The translations under genes were made by a program, and so were the position numbers. A DNA stretch of 64,000 nt from the NCBI RefSeq assembly GCF_042643265.1, contig NZ_JBHRRZ010000017.1:62001-126000 (forward strand), written 5' to 3'. Below the pieces are notes generated by a model. It was not told the DNA's origin. It ran no database searches and was given only the letters and a program-made list of their open reading frames with translations. Positions 9,601 to 17,689 of this stretch are shown here, one piece after another (the first letter of the stretch is position 1; every line of letters begins with the position of its first letter). This DNA comes from Virgibacillus_O sediminis. GTDB taxonomy: Bacteria > Bacillota > Bacilli > Bacillales > Amphibacillaceae.

Positions 9601-9912
9601 GGTGCCGCCGCCCCCGCCGAACACCTTTATATGGCCAGCGCCCAATTTCTTCAGCAGATCGACCATATATTTGAAATACTCGACATGGCCGCCCTGGTAG
9701 GACGAAATGGCAATCCCTTGAACATCTTCCTGGATGGCTGCATAAACAATGTCTTCCACCGAACGGTTATGCCCGAGGTGAATGACTTCTGCTCCGCTTG
9801 CCTGCATGATTCGGCGCATAATATTAATGGAAGCGTCATGGCCGTCAAACAGACTGGACGCCGTCACAAATCGGACCGGATTCTTCGGTTTATAAATCTC
9901 CGTTTCTGCCAT
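6670..9912 (-). CDS. icmF: fused isobutyryl-CoA mutase (IcmF), B12-dependent
   Basis: Interconverts isobutyryl-CoA and n-butyryl-CoA by adenosylcobalamin radical chemistry, linking valine and branched-chain acyl-CoA breakdown to beta-oxidation; Bacillaceae IcmF proteins can also act on isovaleryl/pivalyl-CoA. The 1080-aa chain has the fused order of the family: B12-binding domain (about 15-145, cobalt-ligand motif DGHDAS with His25, glycine-rich GGGGG near 99-103), a MeaB-like G-protein chaperone domain (P-loop GITGTGGAGKSS at 202-213, later ETSGIGQGD), then the TIM-barrel mutase domain to the end. A strong GGGAGGA precedes the ATG. It closes the acyl-CoA degradation cluster, 176 bases after the TetR gene. 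No strong terminator follows. Confidence 0.95.
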   Translation of the reverse strand: MAETEIYKPKNPVRFVTASSLFDGHDASINIMRRIMQASGAEVIHLGHNRSVEDIVYAAIQEDVQGIAISSYQGGHVEYFKYMVDLLKKLGAGHIKVFGGGGGTIIPREIKELHDYGVSWIFSPEDGRKFGLQGMINRILEQCDFIPPIDVEKEQEGLVKGERKSVAKFISYMENPEAEPEEKQKLLAALREKGNNNAPVLGITGTGGAGKSSLTDELIRRFVNEIPEKRVAIISIDPTKKKTGGALLGDRIRMNAIFNERVYMRSLATRDSRDELSRSIQDVIDVVRAGGYDLIIVETSGIGQGDASITDVSDLSMYVMTAEFGAPSQLEKIDMIDFADFIVINKFEQKGSEDALNQVRKQYQRSHMLFHEDMEKFPVFGTIASQFNDAGTNALFASLIDKLNEEYGWQEELTFDRHVIAEKQNLIITNERRHYLQEIAQYVRSYHEKTKKQSEVATKLYQLQGAMDVVEDETASEAMEQAFNHYRNQLDAGSQTLLDSWEETKEQYSRDKMTFTVRDKEIEMDIVTESLAGTKVPKVAFPKFRDWGERLTWLMKENVPGAFPFTAGVFPFKRKGEDPTRQFAGEGTPERTNRRFHYLSKDEQAKRLSTAFDSVTLYGEDPAERPDIYGKVGESGVNICTLEDMKKLYDGFDLIAPTTSVSMTINGPAPIILAMFFNTAIDQQIDKFTEENGREPSASEYEQIKEDTLKVVRGTVQADILKEDQGQNTCIFSTEFALRMMGDIQEYFIDKNVRNYYSVSISGYHIAEAGANPITQLAFTLANGFTYVEYYLSRGMDVNKFAQNLSFFFSNGLDPEYTVIGRVARRIWAITMREKYGANERSQKLKYHIQTSGRSLHAQEIQFNDIRTTLQALLAIQDNTNSLHTNSYDEAITTPTEESVRRAMAIQMIINKEFGLTKNENSLQGSFIVEELTDLVEEAVLQEFERMNDRGGVLGAMERQYQRGKIQEESLYYEGKKHSGELPIVGVNTYLSPTPPSEEAINSMELARASKEEKEHQISELHKFQEKNKEEVDEALNRLKQVAAGGGNIFAELMETVKVASLGQITNALYQVGGQYRRNM

Positions 9913-10088
9913 CTTGAAATTCCTCCCTCATAGTTTCAATGCCTGCTATCCCCCAAGTGTACAAAGGCGGCAGGGCTCCCAGCCCGAAGACGTACGAACC
10001 GGAATGTGCGCATCTTGGTTTGCGCCGGTACTGCCACTTACAGCCAAGATCTGCCGTTACTCCATTAGGAAAGACCGGGCCGGTGCCC

Positions 10089-10721
10089 TTACAGTTCCCG
10101 GCCCTTATGCACGATCCCCAGCCCAGGCAGCAGGAACTGGATCTGCCTTTCGATATATTCATCAAGGGTGAACTGCTTTTGGAGGATCCAGCGCCGGAAC
10201 CCCCACATCTGCCCCTGTACAAATAGATTATTCGCAAGGAGCCTCGCATCCTGCGGTGAAATATCATCCGGCATACAGGTGACAACCACCCGCTCGAGCA
10301 TGCCGACCATCAAGCGCTCCTTCTCCAATACATACCGCTTCGACTCCCTTTTCAGGGACTTCACTTCCTGATAGAGGATCAGCACTTCCTCCTGCATGTC
10401 ATCCATCAGCCGGAAAAACGACTCCAATGTGGCAATGAAGTTTTCCGCCGAGGGATTCTGCAAATCTATCTTTTCTTCGAGGCGCTCACGGACCTGGTGG
10501 TGTATGGAATCGACGACCAAAAACAATACATCCTCTTTGGTGCGGATATATTCATACAGGGTGCCGATGCTGAAGCCGCATTCCTTGGCGATTTCCCTGG
10601 TGGTTGTACGGTGGAATCCTTTTTCCCGGAACAGTCTGACCGCTCCTTGGACAATCTGCTGGCGGCGTTTCGCAACAAGCTCCTGATCTTTGATGGACGA
10701 AACGATCCGATCCTGTGTCAT
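10089..10721 (-). CDS. TetR-family transcriptional regulator of the acyl-CoA cluster
   Basis: The 210-aa protein has an N-terminal TetR helix-turn-helix (about residues 25-65, with TTREIAKECGFSIGTLYEYI) and an all-helical ligand-binding domain. Its position inside the operon, 40 bases after an acyl-CoA dehydrogenase, suggests it senses an acyl-CoA and controls these genes. Two palindromes of TetR-operator type lie in the cluster's promoter regions (17583-17596 and 15274-15287) and are the obvious candidate targets. The first resembles the TGAATGA/TCATTCA half-sites of B. subtilis FadR, so either this protein or a FadR orthologue elsewhere could bind it. The link is inference. Confidence 0.88.
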   Translation of the reverse strand: MTQDRIVSSIKDQELVAKRRQQIVQGAVRLFREKGFHRTTTREIAKECGFSIGTLYEYIRTKEDVLFLVVDSIHHQVRERLEEKIDLQNPSAENFIATLESFFRLMDDMQEEVLILYQEVKSLKRESKRYVLEKERLMVGMLERVVVTCMPDDISPQDARLLANNLFVQGQMWGFRRWILQKQFTLDEYIERQIQFLLPGLGIVHKGREL

Positions 10722-10761
10722 CAGCTGCCAGACCCCCTTTCCTTCCCTGATACGTGCTCGC

Positions 10762-11901
10762 TTATTTTGTGATCATCCGGCCAATGACCAGACGCTGAAT
10801 CTCATTGGTTCCTTCATAGATTTGGGTAATCTTGGCATCCCGCATGTACCGCTCCACCGGGTAATCCTTCGTGTAGCCGTAGCCGCCATATACCTGCACT
10901 GCTTCGACCGTAATCCGCATCGCTGCATCCCCGGCAAATAACTTGGACATGGCTGATGCTTTCCCATACGGTTTCCCTTCGGACTCCAGCCATGCAGCCT
11001 GATAGGTTAGCAGGCGGGCCGCTTCTACATCTGTCGCCATATCGGCCAGCTTGAAGGAAATCCCCTGATTGGCGGCAATCGGCTTTCCAAACTGCTCGCG
11101 CTCTTTGGCATATTCTGCCGACTTATCCAATGCACCCTGAGCAATCCCGAGAGCCTGTGCGGCGATACCATTCCGCCCGCCATCAAGGGTGGTCATGGCA
11201 ATTTTAAACCCTTCTCCCTCCGCGCCCAGGAGGTTTTCCTTAGGAATGCGGCAGTTCTCAAATATGAGCTCGGTTGTCGGGGACGAGCGGATCCCCAGCT
11301 TCTTCTCCTTCTTGCCAAAGCTGAAACCATCCGTCCCTTTTTCCACGATGAATGCACTGATCCCTTTATGTTTGGAGTCCGGGTCGGTCAATGCGAAAAC
11401 GAGATAGATATCTGCCACACCGCCGTTGGTGATCCACACCTTGCTTCCATTCAGAATATAGTCGTCCCCATCTTTAACAGCCGTGGTCTTCATGGCAGCT
11501 GCATCACTTCCGGATCCTGGCTCTGACAATGCATAGGCTCCCAGTGCTTCCCCGGTCGCCAGCCGATAAAGGAAATTCTTCTTCTGCTCTTCATTCCCAT
11601 ATGTAAAGATTGGCCAGCTGGCAAGGGAAAGATGGGCAGAAAGCGTTACACCGGTGGAGGCACAGACACGGGACAGCTCTTCAACGGCGATGACATAACT
11701 GACATAATCCGCTCCAATACCGCCATACTCTTCCGGCCATGGGATCCCTGTCAGCCCAAGTTCGGCCATCTTATCAAATATCCCTCTGTCAAAACGCTCT
11801 TCCTCATCCCGTTCCGCGGCCGTCGGTTCCACTTCCTTCAAGGCAAAGTCACGGACCATTTTACGCAGCATTTCCTGTTCATCTGTCAGTTGAAAATTCA
11901 T
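10762..11901 (-). CDS. acyl-CoA dehydrogenase
   Basis: FAD-dependent alpha,beta-dehydrogenation of an acyl-CoA, passing electrons to ETF. The 379-aa product has the signatures ALSEPGSGSD and GGYGYTKDYPVERYMRD, and the catalytic base glutamate in IYEGTNEIQR (Glu363), the position used by short/medium-chain and butyryl-CoA dehydrogenases rather than by isovaleryl- or long-chain enzymes. It is 22 bases after a second dehydrogenase of the same family and has its own AGGAGG. The pair probably split chain-length or branched substrates; the exact substrate cannot be read from the sequence. Confidence 0.93.
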   Translation of the reverse strand: MNFQLTDEQEMLRKMVRDFALKEVEPTAAERDEEERFDRGIFDKMAELGLTGIPWPEEYGGIGADYVSYVIAVEELSRVCASTGVTLSAHLSLASWPIFTYGNEEQKKNFLYRLATGEALGAYALSEPGSGSDAAAMKTTAVKDGDDYILNGSKVWITNGGVADIYLVFALTDPDSKHKGISAFIVEKGTDGFSFGKKEKKLGIRSSPTTELIFENCRIPKENLLGAEGEGFKIAMTTLDGGRNGIAAQALGIAQGALDKSAEYAKEREQFGKPIAANQGISFKLADMATDVEAARLLTYQAAWLESEGKPYGKASAMSKLFAGDAAMRITVEAVQVYGGYGYTKDYPVERYMRDAKITQIYEGTNEIQRLVIGRMITK

Positions 11902-11923
11902 TGGATTTCCTCCTATTCAGCTA

Positions 11924-13057
11924 TTATTTTATTAACTGTTTGGCAATCACCATATGCTGAATCTCATTGGTGCCTTCATAGATTTGGGTCACTTTCGCAT
12001 CACGGAAGAGGCGTTCCACGGGGTAATCCTTTGTATAGCCATAGCCGCCAAATATTTGGACAGCCTCGATGGCATTGTTCATCGCCGTCTTGGAGGCATA
12101 CATTTTTGCCATGGAGGCCTCTTTTACGCATGGAAGCCCCTGCTCCACTAGATATGCAGCTTGATAGACCAATAGTTTTGCCGCTTCTGTCTCTGTAGCC
12201 ATATCTGCCAGTTTGAATGAGATGCCCTGATTGGCACTGATCGGCTTTCCGAACTGCCGGCGCTCCGAGGCATAGGCCGCCGCGTGCTCCAAAGCAGCCT
12301 CTGCAATCCCCAAGGCTTGGGCGGCAATGCCGATCCGACCGACATTCAAATTGGACATGGCGATACTGAAGCCTTCCCCCTCTTTTCCGAGCAGCTGGGC
12401 GGCAGGCACTTTGCAGCTGTCAAAAGTCAACTGGACGGTGCTCGACCCATGCAGCCCCATTTTCTTTTCGTTCTTTCCGATGATTAAGCCCGGCGTATCC
12501 TTTTCTACAATGAATGCACTAACCCCTCCGGATCCCTCTCCGGTCCTGGCAAACGTAATGAAGGTATCCGCTGCACCGCCGTTGGTAATAAATACCTTTG
12601 CCCCATTTAGGATATAATGGTCTCCCGCTTTTTTTGCCGTCGTCTTCATGCTCACCACATCCGACCCTGCCGCCGGCTCCGTCAGCGCAAAAGCGCCAAG
12701 GTATTCCCCCGAGGCCAACTTCGGAATGTAACGTTTCTTTTGTTCCTCGGTGCCGAAATATAAAATCGGATTCGTGCCGACAGAGGTATGGACAGACAAA
12801 ATGACCCCCAGAGCGGCACTGACCTTGGAAAGTTCATGAATCGCAAGGATATAGGAAGGGTAATCCATCCCGCTCCCTCCGTATTTTTCCGGGATGGGGA
12901 TTCCCATCAGGCCAAGTTCGCCCATCCGCTTCACGACTTCTACAGGGAAGCGGTCTTCCGATTCCATCCTGTCAATTTCTCCGGCAGCCTCTTTCCGGGC
13001 AAAGTCACGGACCATCTTCTGCATCATCCGCTGTTCCTCGGTAAAGTTCATATTCAT
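11924..13057 (-). CDS. acyl-CoA dehydrogenase (second paralogue)
   Basis: The 377-aa paralogue of the following gene, with ALTEPAAGSDVV, GGYGYTKDYPVERLFRD and the catalytic glutamate in IYEGTNEIQH (Glu361). The N-terminal part is more diverged than the C-terminal FAD domain, so this is an old duplication rather than a recent one. It lies 52 bases after the 3-hydroxyacyl-CoA dehydrogenase gene. In B. subtilis the mmg operon has one such gene (mmgC) next to mmgA and mmgB; this cluster has two. Substrate not determined. Confidence 0.93.
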   Translation of the reverse strand: MNMNFTEEQRMMQKMVRDFARKEAAGEIDRMESEDRFPVEVVKRMGELGLMGIPIPEKYGGSGMDYPSYILAIHELSKVSAALGVILSVHTSVGTNPILYFGTEEQKKRYIPKLASGEYLGAFALTEPAAGSDVVSMKTTAKKAGDHYILNGAKVFITNGGAADTFITFARTGEGSGGVSAFIVEKDTPGLIIGKNEKKMGLHGSSTVQLTFDSCKVPAAQLLGKEGEGFSIAMSNLNVGRIGIAAQALGIAEAALEHAAAYASERRQFGKPISANQGISFKLADMATETEAAKLLVYQAAYLVEQGLPCVKEASMAKMYASKTAMNNAIEAVQIFGGYGYTKDYPVERLFRDAKVTQIYEGTNEIQHMVIAKQLIK

Positions 13058-13109
13058 TGGGTGTCATCCCTTCTCTAAATGTAGAAACAAACCTTTACAC
13101 GGGCACTGC

Positions 13110-13961
13110 TTACTCGTACTGATAGAAGCCTCTGCCGGATTTCCTGCCGAGCCAGCCAGCCTTGACATACTTCCTTAGAAGCGGGCATGGACGGTACTTG
13201 CTGTCCCCGAAGCCGTCGTGAAGCACTTCCATGATATAGAGGCACGTATCCAAACCGATGAAATCCGCAAGCGTCAGCGGTCCCATCGGATGATTGGTCC
13301 CAAGCTTCATGACCGTATCGATATCCTCCGGTGAAGCGATCCCCTCATAAACAGCATAGATTGCCTCATTGATCATCGGCATGAGAATACGGTTGGACAC
13401 AAAACCGGGAAAATCCTGCACTTCTACAGGCGTTTTGCTTAATTGGACGGTCATATCCTCTATGGCCTTGAAGGTCTCATCACTTGTCTGCAGGCCGCGA
13501 ATGATTTCTACCAGCTTCATAACCGGCACAGGGTTCATAAAATGCATGCCGATTACTTGATCCGGCCGTTTGGTTGCTGCAGCTATTTCGGTAATCGGCA
13601 GTGATGACGTATTGGAGGCAAGAATGGCATGTTCCGGCGCAATCTCATCCAAATCCGCGAACACCTTCGTTTTTACTTCCATGTTTTCAACGACAGCCTC
13701 GATGATCAGGTCACAGGATTCAGCATCGCTCCGCTGTCGAGACGTATTCAGCCTGCCGAGCACTTCTGTTTTTTCCTTTTCCGTCATCCTTTCCTTTTCA
13801 ACGGAACGGGCAAGCTGCCTTTCAATCCCTTTGAGCCCTTTATCCAAGGCCTCTTCCGACAGGTCGTTCAAAACTACTTCATAGCCTGATTGGGCACAGA
13901 CCTGAGCAATTCCCGCCCCCATCTGGCCTGCCCCGATTACCATTACTTTATGGATAGCCAC
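13110..13961 (-). CDS. mmgB: 3-hydroxybutyryl-CoA dehydrogenase
   Basis: NAD-dependent oxidation of 3-hydroxyacyl-CoA to 3-ketoacyl-CoA. The 283-aa product has the N-terminal Rossmann motif GAGQMGAG (residues 10-17), the HFMNPVP motif that carries the catalytic histidine, and the C-terminal helical domain with NHPMGPLTLADFIGLD. GTG start at 13961, five bases after GGAGGAG. It lies 75 bases downstream of thiolase and is a short single-function enzyme (no enoyl-CoA hydratase domain), as in mmgB/hbd; no hydratase gene is seen in the window. Confidence 0.93.
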   Translation of the reverse strand: MAIHKVMVIGAGQMGAGIAQVCAQSGYEVVLNDLSEEALDKGLKGIERQLARSVEKERMTEKEKTEVLGRLNTSRQRSDAESCDLIIEAVVENMEVKTKVFADLDEIAPEHAILASNTSSLPITEIAAATKRPDQVIGMHFMNPVPVMKLVEIIRGLQTSDETFKAIEDMTVQLSKTPVEVQDFPGFVSNRILMPMINEAIYAVYEGIASPEDIDTVMKLGTNHPMGPLTLADFIGLDTCLYIMEVLHDGFGDSKYRPCPLLRKYVKAGWLGRKSGRGFYQYE

Positions 13962-14036
13962 TTAAACTCCTCCTTCATATGAATCTAGATAAGTTAGATC
14001 ACGACTCCATCGATCGTTTTCCGGACTTTTTTCCAC

Positions 14037-15224
14037 TTACTGCTTCGGTACCTCGATCAGCACGGCGTCCCCCTGTCCGCCGCCACTGCAGATGGCAGCA
14101 ACTCCCAGACCGCCGCCACGGCGTTTCAGTTCATGGATCAGCGTCAAAATGATCCGGGCACCACTGGCACCAATCGGATGGCCAAGCGCAACAGCCCCTC
14201 CATTCACATTCACCTTCTGATGATCTATGCCGGCAATTTTCCCGCTGGCAAGCGATACAGCCGCAAAGGCTTCATTAATCTCGAACAAATCAATATCCTC
14301 TTCACGGTACCCGGTCTTCTCCAGCAATTTATTGATGACAAGGCCAGGTGTCTGTGGGAAATCCTTGGCTTCCACTGCTACCTCTGCATGCCCCAGTATT
14401 ACAGCCATTGGTGTTTTGCCCAATTCCTCCGCCCTTTCATCTGACATCACAATAAATGCACAGGCTCCGTCATTGACACCTGGTGCATTGCCTGCGGTGA
14501 TGGTTCCGTCTTTATCAAAAGCAGGGCGCAGTTTGGCCAGTGTTTCCTTCGACGTGTCCTTCCTTGGCGCCTCATCGGCATCCACTACTAGCGGATCTCC
14601 TTTTCTTTGCGGCACCTCGACAGCGACAATCTCCTCCATAAATTTCCCTGTCTCCATCGCTTCTACCGCCCGTTGATGGCTACGGTAGGACCATTCATCC
14701 TGTGCTTCCCTTGTCAGTCCATACTCCGCTGCCGTAGAATTTCCATAGCTGCCCATATGCACACCGGCAAACGAGCAGGTGAGACCGTCATGCACCATCA
14801 TATCTACGACCTTTTTATCCCCCATCCGGTTTCCCCAGCGGGCATCCGGCAGAAAATAAGGTGCATTGCTCATGCTTTCCATTCCGCCGGCAATAATGGC
14901 ATCTTCGTCCCCTGCCCGAATCAGCTGGTCGGCCATCGTCACACTCCGAAGCCCTGAGGCACATACCTTATTGATCGTTTCCGTCTTCACTTCCCATGGG
15001 ATACCTGCTTCACGAGCTGCCTGCCTGGAAGGAATCTGCCCCTGTCCTCCCTGCAGCACATTCCCCATGATCACCTCGTCAATTTCTTTCCCATCCATGC
15101 CCGCACGTTCCAGCGCTTCCTTGATGGCAATTCCTCCAAGCTGGGAGGCCGTCAAAGGCTTCAAAGCCCCACCGAATTTTCCAAAAGGCGTTCTGGCACC
15201 AGACACAATAACAGATTTCCTCAT
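14037..15224 (-). CDS. mmgA: acetyl-CoA C-acetyltransferase (thiolase)
   Basis: Thiolytic cleavage of 3-ketoacyl-CoA or condensation of two acetyl-CoA. The 395-aa product has the nucleophile in KVCASGLRSV (Cys88), the GHPIGASG histidine (His349) and the second catalytic cysteine in CSGGGQGD (Cys379). It starts the second half of the cluster: the 150-base gap before it holds a palindromic operator-like site and a CcpA-like site, so it may have its own promoter as well as read-through from the Fe-S gene. Shine-Dalgarno AGGGGAG at seven bases. Confidence 0.95.
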   Translation of the reverse strand: MRKSVIVSGARTPFGKFGGALKPLTASQLGGIAIKEALERAGMDGKEIDEVIMGNVLQGGQGQIPSRQAAREAGIPWEVKTETINKVCASGLRSVTMADQLIRAGDEDAIIAGGMESMSNAPYFLPDARWGNRMGDKKVVDMMVHDGLTCSFAGVHMGSYGNSTAAEYGLTREAQDEWSYRSHQRAVEAMETGKFMEEIVAVEVPQRKGDPLVVDADEAPRKDTSKETLAKLRPAFDKDGTITAGNAPGVNDGACAFIVMSDERAEELGKTPMAVILGHAEVAVEAKDFPQTPGLVINKLLEKTGYREEDIDLFEINEAFAAVSLASGKIAGIDHQKVNVNGGAVALGHPIGASGARIILTLIHELKRRGGGLGVAAICSGGGQGDAVLIEVPKQ

Positions 15225-15253
15225 CCTGTTTCTCCCCTTTAAACGTATTTGTT

Positions 15254-15287
15254 ATGAAAACGCTTTAATTTGATTGAACGCTCGTTC
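15254..15287. promoter_or_regulatory. operator-like palindrome and cre-like site before thiolase
   Basis: TGAACG-CT-CGTTCA (15274-15287), a 6-bp inverted repeat of TetR-operator type, is followed toward the gene by TTAAAGCGTTTTCA (minus strand, 15267-15254), which differs from the CcpA consensus TGWAARCGYTWNCA only at its second base. Both sit 30-63 bases upstream of the thiolase start. No clear -35/-10 pair could be assigned here. Confidence 0.55.
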
Positions 15288-15374
15288 AGGCCTTCCACAT
15301 GGATGGAGGCAGGTACCTCAAACTGAGTCCTGCCCCATTCATCTACGTCGACCACCAACCAGCACAGCCTGCCC

Positions 15375-17483
15375 TTAAGCAGTTTTCGTCGCTTCTTTGG
15401 AAAAGACCGAAACTGCCAGAATCTCAGCAACATCCATGGTGCTGATATCTTCATCCACTTCTTTTGCTTTGGTGCCATCACTGAGCATGGTCAGGCAGAA
15501 TGGACATGCACTGGATATCATCGATGGCTGAACCTCGATGGCCTGCTCGGTACGTGCGACATTAATTCGGTTTCCGGTCGTTTCCTCCGACCACATCAGA
15601 CCGCCGCCTGCGCCACAGCACATACCATTCTCCTTGCTCCGTCTCATTTCCACCAGTTCCAGCCCCGGAATAGCATTCAGAATTTCCCTTGGCGGATCAT
15701 AAACCCCGTTATATCTTCCCAGATAGCAGGAATCATGGTAGGTCAGCCGTTCATTAATCGGCCCTTCCGGCTTGAGCCTTCCATCCATGATCAGGTCAAA
15801 CAATAATTGTGTATGATGATAGACCTCTGCTTCAAAACCGAAATCAGGATATTCATTTTTGAAAATATTATAGGCATGCGGGTCAATGGTGACAATCTTC
15901 TTCACGTCATGCTTATTGAACTCCTTGATATTCTTCTCGGCAATTTCCTGGAACAGGAACTCGTTGCCGATCCGGCGTGCAGTATCCCCGGAATTGGCTT
16001 CTTTATTGCCAAGGATGGCAAAGCTTACACCAGCTTGGTTCATCAGCTTGGCAAAAGCGATGGCAATCTTTTGGCTCCGGCTGTCATAGGAGCCCATGGA
16101 ACTTACCCAGAAAAGATATTCGAAGCCTTTGTCTTCCTTTTTCAGCTCCTTGACCGTCGGGATGGACACGGATTCATCTATGTCACGCCACTTGATGCGG
16201 TCCTTTTTGGAAAGTCCCCACGGATTTCCCTGGCGCTCGATATTCATGACAGCACGCTGCTGTTCTGCATCCATTTTCCCTTCCGTCATGACCAAGTAGC
16301 GGCGCATATCCACAATCGTGCCGACATGCTCATTGTTCACCGGGCACGCTTCCTCACAGTTGCGGCAGGTTGTACATCCGGACAATTCTTCAGCAGTGAT
16401 GACATCACCGATCAGGCTGGCGCTCTGTACCGTTGCAGCCGCCTCACTGCCGGCGCTGGCCTGGTTGCCCTTTGTGCCTGCAAAAGCATAAGAAGGCACC
16501 CATGGAGACTTACCGGTAATTGCTGCACCTTTTTCCGTCAGGTGGTCACGCGCCTTGATCATAATGTCCATCGGCGACAGCATCTTGCCGGTACCTGCCG
16601 CCGGACACACATCCGTACAGCGCCCGCACTCTACACAGGCATAGAAATCCAGCATCTGCCGCTGCTCAAAATCTTCCACCTTGCCGACGCCAAAGGAGAT
16701 ATCCTCCTCATTCTGCTCTTCCGTTTCATCCAAATCGAAATCAATCTTGCTTAGCTTCCCAGGCACCTTCTTACTGATAAACACGTTGACTGGTGCTGCA
16801 ATCAAGTGGGCATGCTTGGACTGCGGCACGTAAACCAGGAAGGTGAGAATGGTCAAGGTATGTACCCACCATCCAACATAGAAGAGAACCATAGCCGCTT
16901 CAGCGGAAAGCCAACTGAACGCCATTGCTATCAAACTGGCAACAGGTTCTGTCCATGTAGCCTCATGGCCGTGCCAGATCTGCGCCATCCCGTTACTGAA
17001 CAGCACGGATACCATCAATGTACCAATGAACAGGAGGACAAGCCCTGCCTTAAATCCCCGTTTCAGCCGGACAAGCTTTTCCATATAGCGACGGTAGAAG
17101 GCCCAGGCCACTGCCACCAAAATCATCAATGTCACCAATTCTTGGAAAAACACAAACCCCGGGTAGAAAATCCCAAGCGGAAAGTGGTTCCCCGGCGCAA
17201 GACCCTTGATGAACAGATCAATCGCCCCAAACTGCACGAGAAGGAAACCATAAAACATCATCACATGGATGGTGCCTGATTTTTTATCCTTCAGCAGCTT
17301 CGACTGCCCAAATACAATTTTCCCGACCCGCTTCATCCTCCACTTTAGATCCTTATCAAACTCCGACTTCTTCCCCAGCTTGATAAAGGCTACCCTCGTG
17401 GCTACTACTCTCCCAAACAAATAAAGCCCATACGCTGTAATTGCAAGAAACGCAATCCAGTTGATCAGCAAAAAAGTGTTCAT
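15375..17483 (-). CDS. membrane (Fe-S)-binding oxidoreductase, likely ETF:menaquinone oxidoreductase
   Basis: The 702-aa protein has an N-terminal membrane part (about six helices to residue ~250, nitrate-reductase-gamma/cytochrome-b-like), two 4Fe-4S motifs (CVECGRCTDVCP and CTTCRNCEEACP) and a C-terminal heterodisulfide-reductase-like CCG region including MCCGAGGGLMW. It resembles B. subtilis YwjF, and the family includes proteins shown in other bacteria (EMO/EtfD type) to pass electrons from electron-transfer flavoprotein to menaquinone. Leading an operon with two acyl-CoA dehydrogenases fits that role; the function here is inferred. The promoter with an embedded palindrome is about 90-120 bases upstream. 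Confidence 0.9.
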   Translation of the reverse strand: MNTFLLINWIAFLAITAYGLYLFGRVVATRVAFIKLGKKSEFDKDLKWRMKRVGKIVFGQSKLLKDKKSGTIHVMMFYGFLLVQFGAIDLFIKGLAPGNHFPLGIFYPGFVFFQELVTLMILVAVAWAFYRRYMEKLVRLKRGFKAGLVLLFIGTLMVSVLFSNGMAQIWHGHEATWTEPVASLIAMAFSWLSAEAAMVLFYVGWWVHTLTILTFLVYVPQSKHAHLIAAPVNVFISKKVPGKLSKIDFDLDETEEQNEEDISFGVGKVEDFEQRQMLDFYACVECGRCTDVCPAAGTGKMLSPMDIMIKARDHLTEKGAAITGKSPWVPSYAFAGTKGNQASAGSEAAATVQSASLIGDVITAEELSGCTTCRNCEEACPVNNEHVGTIVDMRRYLVMTEGKMDAEQQRAVMNIERQGNPWGLSKKDRIKWRDIDESVSIPTVKELKKEDKGFEYLFWVSSMGSYDSRSQKIAIAFAKLMNQAGVSFAILGNKEANSGDTARRIGNEFLFQEIAEKNIKEFNKHDVKKIVTIDPHAYNIFKNEYPDFGFEAEVYHHTQLLFDLIMDGRLKPEGPINERLTYHDSCYLGRYNGVYDPPREILNAIPGLELVEMRRSKENGMCCGAGGGLMWSEETTGNRINVARTEQAIEVQPSMISSACPFCLTMLSDGTKAKEVDEDISTMDVAEILAVSVFSKEATKTA

Positions 17484-17521
17484 GAAAAATACTCCCCCTT
17501 TGAATCTGCTCTCCCCTACTA

Positions 17522-17535
17522 TGATAGCGATTACA
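17522..17535 (-). promoter_or_regulatory. cre-like CcpA site in the Fe-S gene leader
   Basis: TGTAATCGCTATCA on the minus strand differs from TGWAARCGYTWNCA at one base (position 6). It lies about 40-50 bases downstream of the -10 box, where CcpA acts as a roadblock in other Bacillus genes. Inference only. Confidence 0.45.
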
Positions 17536-17572
17536 ATTTACTAGAAATCAAGTGCGGGCATGTTATAACTCT

Positions 17573-17601
17573 ACTATAAATATGAATGATCATTCAGTCA
17601 A
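17573..17601 (-). promoter_or_regulatory. sigma-A promoter with perfect palindromic operator in the spacer
   Basis: Minus strand: -35 TTGACT (17601-17596), 17-base spacer, -10 TATAGT (17578-17573). The spacer is occupied by the perfect 14-bp palindrome TGAATGATCATTCA (17583-17596), whose first base overlaps the -35. A repressor bound there would block RNA polymerase. The half-sites resemble the B. subtilis FadR (YsiA) operator. It drives the acyl-CoA degradation cluster that includes a TetR-family gene. Confidence 0.82.
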
Positions 17602-17689
17602 GAATTATTTTCAGTATAGTTAGATTATTATTAGTTTTACCAATAAACAAAAGGATTGTGATCGGGAATACACCACACTTATTGGCCAA

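Noticed and set aside
15807..16754. Long plus-strand open frame antisense to the Fe-S oxidoreductase gene
   Set aside because: The opposite strand encodes a complete protein with Fe-S motifs; the antisense product has no recognisable domain and Cys/His-rich nonsense composition.
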